From positions 1-32,830 of the forward strand of contig NZ_JAMTDV010000037.1 in the NCBI RefSeq assembly GCF_023806565.1: a stretch of DNA of 32,830 nt, in the 5' to 3' direction. This document shows, piece after piece, positions 26,746 through 32,830 of this stretch. A program made the position numbers and the translations under genes. Position 1 is the first letter of the stretch. Each line of letters begins with the position of its first letter. This stretch comes from Accumulibacter sp. Its GTDB lineage: Bacteria; Pseudomonadota; Gammaproteobacteria; Burkholderiales; Rhodocyclaceae. The notes beneath the pieces were generated by a model. The model was not told the DNA's origin. It was given only the letters and a program-made list of their open reading frames with translations, and made no database searches.

Positions 26746-27180
26746 ATGGATCTGCGAAAACTGAAGAAGCTCATAGACCTTGTCGAGGAGTCGAGCATCA
26801 CCGAGCTCGAGATCAACGACGCAGAGGAAAGGGTCCGCATCGTCAAGCAGGGAACAGCGCAGCCCGTCTCGCTGCCGCTCGTGCCGACCGTCGCCGCAGC
26901 GGTCCCTGCCGTGGTTGCAGCTCCCGTGGAGCCCGAGCTTCCTGCAGGAGATGCAGTCAAGGCGCCGATGGTCGGTACCTTCTACCGCGCTTCGAGTCCC
27001 GGTGCCGAACCCTTTGTCGAGGTCGGCAGCGTGGTCAAGGTTGGCGACACGCTGTGCATCATCGAAGCGATGAAATTGCTCAACGAGATTGAGGCCGAGT
27101 TCGCAGGCACGGTCAAGGCGATCCTGATCGAGAACGGCCAGCCGGTCGAGTATGGCGAACCACTGTTCATCATCGGCTGA
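26746..27180 (+). CDS. accB: Acetyl-CoA carboxylase biotin carboxyl carrier protein
   Basis: AccB carries the biotin that moves CO2 between biotin carboxylase and carboxyltransferase in the first step of fatty acid synthesis. The 144-residue protein has the N-terminal dimerisation segment [18 protein letters not shown], an Ala/Pro/Val-rich linker (about 45-70), and the biotinyl domain with [15 protein letters not shown] (the thumb region) and the biotinylated lysine K110 in [17 protein letters not shown] 26746 gives the family N-terminus; the longer frame from 26677 does not. The 216-base gap to accC is unusually long. Confidence 0.96.
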   Translation: MDLRKLKKLIDLVEESSITELEINDAEERVRIVKQGTAQPVSLPLVPTVAAAVPAVVAAPVEPELPAGDAVKAPMVGTFYRASSPGAEPFVEVGSVVKVGDTLCIIEAMKLLNEIEAEFAGTVKAILIENGQPVEYGEPLFIIG

Positions 27181-27396
27181 CAGTCATGGTATTCCTGCGG
27201 CAGGCCGGATTTGCACGTCGTGACCGTTCCGCGGCCGTGCCGGGAGGATTCCCAAGCGCGTGCCCGAACTATCCGCGGGCCAATAGTCGCGCCCCATGAA
27301 AGCCCCGTTTCGATCCACGGCCCTTTCCCGGCAAGCGGGCGAAGCGAGTTTCACGAGTCGCTGAAGCGACGATCACATTAAGGATGCGGTACCGCC
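27181..27396 (+). other. 216-base accB-accC spacer with a small hairpin
   Basis: No gene is recognisable here. A perfect five-pair hairpin with a TGAA tetraloop (GTCGC 27357-27361, GCGAC 27366-27370) ends 26 bases before the accC ATG, close to its AAGGA site at 27380-27384. A 22-codon open frame from 27297 has no ribosome-binding site. The spacer may hold a second promoter or an mRNA processing site. Confidence 0.4.
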
Positions 27397-28761
27397 ATGT
27401 TCGGGAAAGTCCTCATCGCCAATCGCGGAGAAATCGCACTCCGCATTCAACGTGCATGCCGTGAACTCGGCATCCGGACCGTAGTCGTCCATTCCGAGGC
27501 CGATCGCGAGGCAAAGTACGTCAGGCTGGCGGACGAATCCGTCTGCATTGGGCCGGCACCTTCCGCCCAGAGCTACCTCAACGTGCCGGCGATCATCTCT
27601 GCGGCCGAGGTTACCGACGCCCAGGCCATCCATCCGGGCTACGGCTTCCTCTCCGAAAACGCCGACTTTGCCGAACGCGTCGAATCTTCGGGCTTCGTGT
27701 TCATCGGTCCTCGTCCGGAGACCATCCGCCTGATGGGGGACAAGGTCTTTGCCAAGGAAGCCATGCGCGTTGCCGGTGTCCCCTGCGTCCCCGGATCGGA
27801 TGGCGCGTTGCCCGAAGATCCCATGGAGATCCTGCAAATCGCCAAAGCGATCGGTTACCCGGTCATCATCAAGGCGGCCGGTGGTGGCGGTGGCCGCGGC
27901 ATGCGCGTCGTCCATACCGAGGCGGCGCTGATCAACGCCGTAAACATGACTCGCTCGGAGGCGCAAAACTTCTTCGGCAACCCGCAGGTGTATCTCGAGA
28001 AATACCTGGAAAATCCACGCCACGTCGAGATTCAGGTACTGGCGGACAGTTTCCGGAATGCCGTCTACCTCGGCGAACGCGACTGCTCGATGCAGCGTCG
28101 TCACCAGAAGATCATCGAGGAGGCGCCGGCCCCGGGCATCGCCAGCCGGCACATCGTGCGCATCGGCGAACGTTGTGCCGATGCGTGCCGGCGACTCAAC
28201 TATCGTGGCGCGGGGACTTTCGAGTTCCTCTACGAGAACAACGAGTTCTACTTCATCGAGATGAACACCCGCATTCAGGTCGAGCATCCGGTTACCGAGC
28301 AGATCACCGGAGTCGATCTGGTTGCCGAGCAGATTCGCATCGCTGCCGGTGAAAAATTGCGCTTCCGGCAGCGCGACCTGACCTTCCGCGGTCATGCCAT
28401 CGAATGCCGGATCAATGCCGAGGATCCGTTCACTTTCGTGCCATCGCCAGGCAAGGTTGCTTTCTATCACCCGCCGGGTGGGCCCGGCATTCGCGTTGAC
28501 TCGCATATTTATCAGGGCTACACCATTCCGTCGCACTATGACTCGATGGTTGCCAAGGTGATCGCCTACGGCGACAGCCGCGACCAGGCGATTCGCCGCA
28601 TGCGCGTCGCACTTTCCGAAATGAGCATCGAGGGAATCAAGACCAACATCGCGCTGCATCAGGAGCTCATGCACGACGCCCGTTTCATGGAGGGCGGAAC
28701 CAGCATCCACTATCTCGAGCAAAGGCTCGCCGCCAAGGACGAGGTCAAGAAGGGCGACTGA
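27397..28761 (+). CDS. accC: Acetyl-CoA carboxylase biotin carboxylase subunit
   Basis: AccC carboxylates the biotin of AccB using ATP and bicarbonate. The 454-residue protein has the normal length and ATP-grasp layout: N-terminal [34 protein letters not shown], the glycine-rich ATP lid [16 protein letters not shown], the [18 protein letters not shown] block and the catalytic [17 protein letters not shown]. No key residue is missing. AAGGA lies 12 bases before the ATG. prmA begins 10 bases after its stop. Confidence 0.97.
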   Translation: MFGKVLIANRGEIALRIQRACRELGIRTVVVHSEADREAKYVRLADESVCIGPAPSAQSYLNVPAIISAAEVTDAQAIHPGYGFLSENADFAERVESSGFVFIGPRPETIRLMGDKVFAKEAMRVAGVPCVPGSDGALPEDPMEILQIAKAIGYPVIIKAAGGGGGRGMRVVHTEAALINAVNMTRSEAQNFFGNPQVYLEKYLENPRHVEIQVLADSFRNAVYLGERDCSMQRRHQKIIEEAPAPGIASRHIVRIGERCADACRRLNYRGAGTFEFLYENNEFYFIEMNTRIQVEHPVTEQITGVDLVAEQIRIAAGEKLRFRQRDLTFRGHAIECRINAEDPFTFVPSPGKVAFYHPPGGPGIRVDSHIYQGYTIPSHYDSMVAKVIAYGDSRDQAIRRMRVALSEMSIEGIKTNIALHQELMHDARFMEGGTSIHYLEQRLAAKDEVKKGD

Positions 28762-28771
28762 ACGCGCGCGA

Positions 28772-29674
28772 ATGGCGATGGCTTGGCTCTCTCTCAGCAT
28801 CCTGACCGATTGTCGGCACGCCGATGCACTTGCCGACGCGCTGCTCGATGCCGGGGCGCTGGCCGCCAGCATCGAGGATGCCGACGCCGGAACGGCCGCC
28901 GAACAGCCCCAGTTTGGCGAGCCGGGTGCGATCAGCCAGCCCGGCTGGGAGCGTTCCCGAGTCAGCGCGCTGCTCCCGCCCGACGCCGACGTCGACCAAT
29001 TGCTGGCGACCTGTGCGGCACAGGCCGGTCTCGGCGACTTGCCCGCCTACACCGAGGAAGAAGTCGCCGAGCAGGACTGGGTACGGTTGACTCAGTCGCA
29101 ATTCTCTCCGATTCGCGTCACGGAACGTCTCTGGATCGTTCCTTCGTGGCACGCGGCGCCTGATCCGGACGCCATCATCGTGGTGCTCGATCCCGGCTTG
29201 GCGTTCGGAACGGGTTCGCACCCCACCACACTCCTTTGCCTGGAATGGCTGGCGCAAGGTGTCACTGCCGGCATGTCGGTGCTCGATTATGGCTGTGGTT
29301 CGGGGATCCTGGCGATCGCCGCGGCCCGACTTGGCGCGGCCGGGGTAGTGGGTGTCGATATCGATCCGCAGGCGGTGATCGCCGCGCGCGACAATGCGCA
29401 ACGGAATGGTGTCGAAGCCTGCTTCAGCGACTCGGCACGCGAGCTGTGCGGGCAGTTCGACCTCGTACTGGCCAACATTCTCGCCAACCCGCTAAAGGTT
29501 CTGGCGCCAGCGATCAGCGCGCACGTCCGTCCAGGCGGCAGTCTGGTGCTGTCAGGAATTCTCGTCGAACAGGGCGACGAACTGATCGCTGCCTACGCTC
29601 CGTACCTCCCGTTGCGTCCCGCCGGCACTCGTGACGGCTGGGTCTGCCTGGCCGGCGTCAAGGATAGGGCGTGA
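28772..29674 (+). CDS. prmA: Ribosomal protein L11 methyltransferase
   Basis: PrmA trimethylates several amino groups of ribosomal protein L11. The 300-residue protein has the N-terminal L11-recognition domain (WLSLSILTDCRHADALADAL) and a C-terminal SAM-dependent methyltransferase domain with DPGLAFGTGSHPTT, motif I VLDYGCGSGILAIAA, VVGVDIDPQAV and the catalytic-loop LVLANILANPL. ATG 28772 or the next ATG at 28778 could be the start. It follows accC by 10 bases and overlaps the DUF3426 gene by four bases (GTGA), the common accC-prmA-DUF3426 unit of betaproteobacteria. Confidence 0.95.
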   Translation: MAMAWLSLSILTDCRHADALADALLDAGALAASIEDADAGTAAEQPQFGEPGAISQPGWERSRVSALLPPDADVDQLLATCAAQAGLGDLPAYTEEEVAEQDWVRLTQSQFSPIRVTERLWIVPSWHAAPDPDAIIVVLDPGLAFGTGSHPTTLLCLEWLAQGVTAGMSVLDYGCGSGILAIAAARLGAAGVVGVDIDPQAVIAARDNAQRNGVEACFSDSARELCGQFDLVLANILANPLKVLAPAISAHVRPGGSLVLSGILVEQGDELIAAYAPYLPLRPAGTRDGWVCLAGVKDRA

Positions 29675-30603
29675 ATACCTGTTGCCCGAGCTGTCAGACC
29701 ATATTCCGGATCACTCCCGAGCAACTTCGGGTGCGTGCCGGCAAGGTCCGCTGCGGCAACTGCCGCGCCGTGTTCAACGCTATCGATCGTCTGCTCGACG
29801 ACGACGCCAGCCGCATGGCACCGACGCCGGTGACGGCAGCGGCGGCGCCGCAGGAAATTGCCAGCGAATCCGACGCCGCTCGCGAAATGCTCACGGAGCA
29901 CCGCTTGGCAAATGTGGACAGCGCGCAGGACGATGGCGAAGCGGCGACTGAACGAGGCTCGGACGAGTTGGCCATCGCATCGCCGGCGGTCCAAGCGCTG
30001 CCTGCTGGCGCGGAGCATGGCACTGGCGAAAACGGCGGTGGCGCAGCGCATGCCGATGAGGACGCGAGGGATCACGGCCGCTGGCTGGAAGAAAAAGGCG
30101 GCGTCCAGGCAACTCGTGCCGACCGGAGCGTAGTCAGGCCGTTCGCGATCGTAGCCGCATTGCTGGCGCTGACGCTTGTCGCCCAAGTCGTCTTTCATTT
30201 TCGGGTCGCCATCGGCGTTGTCCTGCCTGCCGTCGGGCCTGCGCTTGCGGCGATGAGCGCCGCCTTGGGCAGCGACATGCCATTGCCCAGGCGTGCCGAC
30301 TTGTTGAGTATCGAGGCGTCCGATCTGCAGACCGATCCCGCGGCAAACAAGCTGCTGGTTCTCCAGGCGACGCTGCGCAATCGGGCGTCCTATGCGCAGG
30401 CGTATCCGGCGCTCGAATTGACGCTCACCGACACCAATGACAAGCCAATCGTGCGCCGTGTGATTCAGCCGGACGAGTATCTGCCGGTCGCGGCGCTCGA
30501 CGAGGAGTCGTTTGCCGCCGGCGCCGAAGTCGAGATTCGCCTGTGGCTGGAGGCAAAGGGCGTCCCTGCCGCAGGCTACCGGCTCTACGTCTTCTATCCC
30601 TGA
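29671..30603 (+). CDS. Zinc-ribbon (MJ0042) and DUF3426 membrane protein
   Basis: A 310-residue protein. The N-terminal zinc ribbon (about 1-38) uses C5, C8, C28 and C31 in CPSCQTIFRI and GKVRCGNCRAVFNA. It is followed by a long acidic, Ala-rich linker, one membrane helix (about 155-178, IVAALLALTLVAQVVFHF) and a C-terminal DUF3426 domain with LLVLQATLRNRASYAQAYPA. The layout suggests a cytoplasmic zinc ribbon and a periplasmic FxLyD-like domain. The GTG start at 29671 is coupled to the prmA stop. The function is unknown. Confidence 0.85.
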   Translation: MNTCCPSCQTIFRITPEQLRVRAGKVRCGNCRAVFNAIDRLLDDDASRMAPTPVTAAAAPQEIASESDAAREMLTEHRLANVDSAQDDGEAATERGSDELAIASPAVQALPAGAEHGTGENGGGAAHADEDARDHGRWLEEKGGVQATRADRSVVRPFAIVAALLALTLVAQVVFHFRVAIGVVLPAVGPALAAMSAALGSDMPLPRRADLLSIEASDLQTDPAANKLLVLQATLRNRASYAQAYPALELTLTDTNDKPIVRRVIQPDEYLPVAALDEESFAAGAEVEIRLWLEAKGVPAAGYRLYVFYP

Positions 30604-30687
30604 CGGGGCTGGCCGCGGCTGGTTGCCAGGGGCGCGCGCCGGCTCCGATGGTATACTTTTCCACCCTACCAGAACCACGGAAAACAC

Positions 30688-31623
30688 ATGCCCACGCTCA
30701 TTTGCGGTTCCATCGCCTTTGACAACATCATGGTCTTCCATGACCGGTTCAAGAATCACATCCTGCCCGAGCAGATTCACATTCTCAACGTCGCGTTTCT
30801 CGTGCCCGAGATGCGTCGGGAGTATGGCGGTTGTGCGGGCAATATTGCCTACAATCTGAAATTGCTGGGCGAGGATCCGCTGATCATGGCCACTGTTGGC
30901 GAGGACGCCGATCCCTACCTGGTTCGGTTGAGCGATCACGGACTGTCGCGCGCGCACCTGCGCCGGATTGCGGGCTGTTTTACTGCCCAGGCGTTCATCA
31001 CCACCGATCTCGACGACAATCAGATCACCGCCTTTCATCCGGGAGCGATGACTCTCTCTCACCTCAATCGGGTCGCCGACGTGCCCGGCGTCACGCTCGC
31101 CATCGTCGCTCCCGACGGGCGTGACGGCATGCTGCAGCACGCCGCCGATCTGGCGGCAATCGGCGTTCCCTTCATCTTCGATCCCGGTCAGGGCATGCCG
31201 ATGTTTTCCGGTGACGAGTTGATGACCTTCATGCGGCTGGCGACCTATGCGTGTTTCAACGATTACGAAGCGAAGTTGCTGTGCGACCGCACTGGCCGAA
31301 CCATGGAGCAACTCGCCGCCGAGGTCGAGGCGATGGTCGTCACTCTCGGCGGCGCCGGCTCGCGCATCTACGCCGACGGTCAGCGCTACGAGATTCCCTG
31401 CGTCGAGCCGGACGCCGTCGTCGATCCGACCGGCTGTGGCGATGCCTACCGCTCGGGCCTGCTCTACGGAATTGCTGCCGGCTGGGATTGGCAGAAGACC
31501 GGCCGGCTGGCGGCGGTAATGGGCGCGATCAAGATCGCCCACCGCGGTGGCCAGAACCATCGTCCCGGTCTTGAGGAAATCGCCGAGGTCTTTGCCCGCG
31601 CCTTTGGCACACCGCTCTGGTAG
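30688..31623 (+). CDS. PfkB-family carbohydrate/nucleoside kinase
   Basis: A 311-residue ribokinase-fold kinase. It opens with TLICGSIAFDNIMVF, and the substrate-side GG motif is EYGGCAGNIAYNLKLLG (family signature 1). The ATP-side signature DPTGCGDAYRSGLLYGI carries the catalytic base D252. Close homologues in betaproteobacteria are often annotated as adenosine kinase, but the substrate cannot be set from the sequence. The -10-like TATACT at about 30653 suggests its own promoter. It is separated from DUF3426 by 84 bases and converges on the lipoprotein gene. Confidence 0.88.
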   Translation: MPTLICGSIAFDNIMVFHDRFKNHILPEQIHILNVAFLVPEMRREYGGCAGNIAYNLKLLGEDPLIMATVGEDADPYLVRLSDHGLSRAHLRRIAGCFTAQAFITTDLDDNQITAFHPGAMTLSHLNRVADVPGVTLAIVAPDGRDGMLQHAADLAAIGVPFIFDPGQGMPMFSGDELMTFMRLATYACFNDYEAKLLCDRTGRTMEQLAAEVEAMVVTLGGAGSRIYADGQRYEIPCVEPDAVVDPTGCGDAYRSGLLYGIAAGWDWQKTGRLAAVMGAIKIAHRGGQNHRPGLEEIAEVFARAFGTPLW

Positions 31624-31716
31624 GCGGGGACGACCATCGCGTCGCCGTCGATGGCCGGCCGCGGCGGTCTCCGTTTGGCGCCTGCCGCTCTGCCGCCGGG
31701 CCACATCCAGTCGACG

Positions 31717-32112
31717 TCAGCCCTGCGCCGCCTTGCATTCATTGGCCAAGGGCCGGCCACTGCGGGCGTCCACCAGGACGCTTTTCCACGGCAGATCGAT
31801 CCACAGCAGGCCCTTCTGCTGATCCTCGTAACGCGGAAGACCCGAGCTCGAATCGTGTCGCTGCAGAGAGTGGCGATTGCCTTGCCAAACGAGCTCGATC
31901 ATCCCATCGTTCCGGGAGTTCCGCTGCACCTCGATGCTTTGGCCCTGTTCGCAGCGATAGACGCCGCTGGCGAGCTTGAACTGCAGTTGCTCGTTGCCGT
32001 GCTTCGTGTTGTTTCTGGTGGCGGCCGGTGCGGCCGGCGTCTGCGGTCCGCTCGCCGTACAGGCAGCCAGGACAAGCGGCAGGATGGTCCCTGCGACCAG
32101 TCGATCCCACAT
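31717..32112 (-). CDS. Small lipoprotein, MliC-like (lysozyme inhibitor family) candidate
   Basis: A 131-residue predicted lipoprotein. ATG 32112 gives a short basic start, a hydrophobic helix and the lipobox LAAC, and has GAGGGGG about nine bases upstream; ATG 32121 lies almost on the ribosome-binding site and is less likely. After a Ala/Pro/Asn-rich linker the domain SGVYRCEQGQSIEVQRN through LPRYEDQQKGLLWIDLPWKS resembles the MliC/PliC fold, which inhibits C-type lysozyme, including a paired cysteine near the C-terminus (ANEC). The resemblance is moderate; the canonical SASGxRY loop is altered to SSSGLPRY. Confidence 0.65.
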   Translation of the reverse strand: MWDRLVAGTILPLVLAACTASGPQTPAAPAATRNNTKHGNEQLQFKLASGVYRCEQGQSIEVQRNSRNDGMIELVWQGNRHSLQRHDSSSGLPRYEDQQKGLLWIDLPWKSVLVDARSGRPLANECKAAQG

Positions 32113-32190
32113 TTCACGCATCCCCCTCGAAACTTTCTGACTGCGAAAAATAGCACGCACGGCGCCATTCCGCGAGAGTGATCCGATCAG

Positions 32191-32241
32191 TGTGTAGGCA
32201 ACACATAATCTGTCCGGGTTTGTAGCAAATGGTCTGTCCGG
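32191..32241 (+). repeat. Left end region of the ISNCY-type element (hairpin and direct repeats)
   Basis: TGTGT (32191-32195) and ACACA (32201-32205) form a small inverted repeat. It is followed by two direct copies of TCTGTCCGG (32209-32217 and 32233-32241), 24 bases apart. This lies just upstream of the transposase and is taken as the left terminus of the insertion sequence. The exact tip and target duplication could not be fixed because the right end is lost. Confidence 0.5.
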
Positions 32242-32268
32242 TTTATGTTGCTCCAGAGGAGGAGCGAG

Positions 32269-32733
32269 ATGAGACGGACGGAGTTGCTACAGGAGATCAG
32301 GAAGATGCGGTTTGAAGAAGCGTATGGAGGGTGGGAAGCGGGGCGGCTGACGCAGGCGGAAGCGGCGAGCTTGCTGGGGGTGTGTGAGCGGACGTTCCGT
32401 CGTTACCTGGCGCGGTACGAGGAGTCGGGAGTGGAAGGGCTGATCGACCGGCGGCTGGACCAAGTGTCGCACCGGAAGGCGCCGGTAGACGAGGTGATGG
32501 CGTTGACCGAGAAATACCGTCGGCGTCACGAGGGGTGGAGTGCGAAGCACTTCTCTGCCTGGTATCGGAAGGACGGGGGAACGCGGAGCTACACCTGGGT
32601 GAAGAGCCGGTTGCAGGAAGAAGAGTTGATTCCCAAAGCCAAGGCGCGTGGAGTCCACCGGAAGAGGAGGGAGCGTTCCCCGTGGCCGGGGCTGAGGATC
32701 AACCAGGACGGCAGCAGGCACGAATCGGTGCCA
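32269..32733 (+). pseudogene. ISNCY-family transposase, 5' part only
   Basis: From ATG 32269, with a strong GAGGAGG site at 32256-32262, the frame encodes MRRTELLQEIRKMRFEEAY, LTQAEAAS-LLGVCERTFRRYL (a helix-turn-helix), the GLIDRRLDQVSHRKAPVDEV block, WSAKHFSAWYRKDGGTRSYT and HRKRRERSPWPG, followed by QDGSRHE. This is the N-terminal half of ISNCY-type transposases. After about residue 155 the match stops; the frame remains open to the window edge, but it then reads the antisense of an IS110 remnant. The DDE catalytic core that should follow QDGSxHEW is therefore absent and the gene is non-functional. Confidence 0.7.
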
Positions 32734-32830
32734 CGGCACCAGTCCCAGCCAAGCCGCCAGTTGCCGGCCATTCTTTGTTCTCCGCCGCGCCTCACGCTTG
32801 GGCGTTTCCAAGCGAGGTACGGGTCATCCG
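32734..32830 (-). pseudogene. IS110-family transposase remnant (C-terminal domain fragment)
   Basis: Minus-strand codons at 32734-32775 read KNGRQLAAWLGLVP, the canonical serine-domain motif of IS110/IS116/IS902 transposases. Immediately upstream in another frame is GNAQA followed by a stop, as in the family segment preceding this motif, so the fragment also carries a frameshift. The expected continuation RQHSSGGK is cut off at 32733 by the ISNCY sequence. Confidence 0.5.

Larger units (their letters stand above)
32191..32830. mobile_element. Composite insertion-sequence debris: ISNCY-type 5' part joined to inverted IS110 remnant
   Basis: The segment begins with IS-end-like repeats and an ISNCY-type transposase on the plus strand. 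It switches abruptly near 32733 to minus-strand IS110-family sequence that runs off the window edge. Neither element is intact. Confidence 0.6.

Noticed and set aside
27297-27365. 22-codon open frame before accC as a leader peptide
   Set aside because: No ribosome-binding site, no run of regulatory codons, and no paired anti-terminator structure.
29593-31704. 703-codon minus-strand open frame
   Set aside because: Antisense to DUF3426 and the PfkB kinase, both of which have clear motifs.
32287-32811. 174-codon minus-strand open frame at the right edge as a gene
   Set aside because: Only its first part carries the IS110 motif; the rest is antisense of the ISNCY transposase, so it is a chimeric frame, not a gene.

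Overview
The window looks like chromosomal DNA of a GC-rich betaproteobacterium, most likely Rhodocyclales and close to Candidatus Accumulibacter. This rests on gene content and order (pilB-pilC-pilD; FmdB-DUF502-aspS-nudB; accB-accC-prmA-DUF3426-PfkB; mpl facing ctaB), not on a database search. It is mostly housekeeping, with several accessory or regulatory points of interest. I saw no tRNA, rRNA or CRISPR array.

Layout. 1-2904 (minus): the 5' part of plsB (glycerol-3-phosphate acyltransferase), cut by the window edge, behind an EF-G-like GTPase. 3178-5466: malic enzyme with a phosphotransacetylase-like tail. 5683-9519: type IV pilus assembly ATPase, inner-membrane platform and prepilin peptidase. 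9620-12407: FmdB-type zinc ribbon, DUF502 membrane protein and aspartyl-tRNA synthetase. 12461-13787: a secreted barnase-type RNase, its barstar-type inhibitor and NudB, tightly packed. 13756-15910 (minus): a bufferin operon (DUF2282 precursor peptide BufA, DUF692 MNIO enzyme BufB, DUF2063 partner BufC) followed by a small cysteine-rich CWC protein, with an ECF-sigma-like promoter in front. 16333-17193: rpoH behind a perfect CIRCE operator.

17622-23967: a diheme cytochrome c4 (minus) divergent from a heme-copper oxidase operon, cox3-sco-cox2-cox1-sco-ctaB. Subunit I keeps the haem and CuB ligands but lacks the K-channel lysine, has a YS motif instead of the helix-VI glutamate, lacks both Mg-site residues and carries a glutamate one helical turn from the CuB histidines. 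Subunit II has lost the third Mg-site ligand. These changes agree with one another and make this the most unusual system in the window. It may be an oxidase with remodelled proton paths, or an A-family-derived enzyme with another substrate such as NO.

23938-31623: mpl (murein peptide recycling), a conserved protein divergent from it, aroQ, accB and accC (separated by an unusually long gap), prmA, a DUF3426 zinc-ribbon membrane protein and a PfkB-family kinase. 31717-32112 (minus): a small lipoprotein resembling MliC-type lysozyme inhibitors. 32191-32830: an ISNCY-type insertion sequence whose transposase is interrupted and joined directly to an inverted remnant of an IS110-family transposase.
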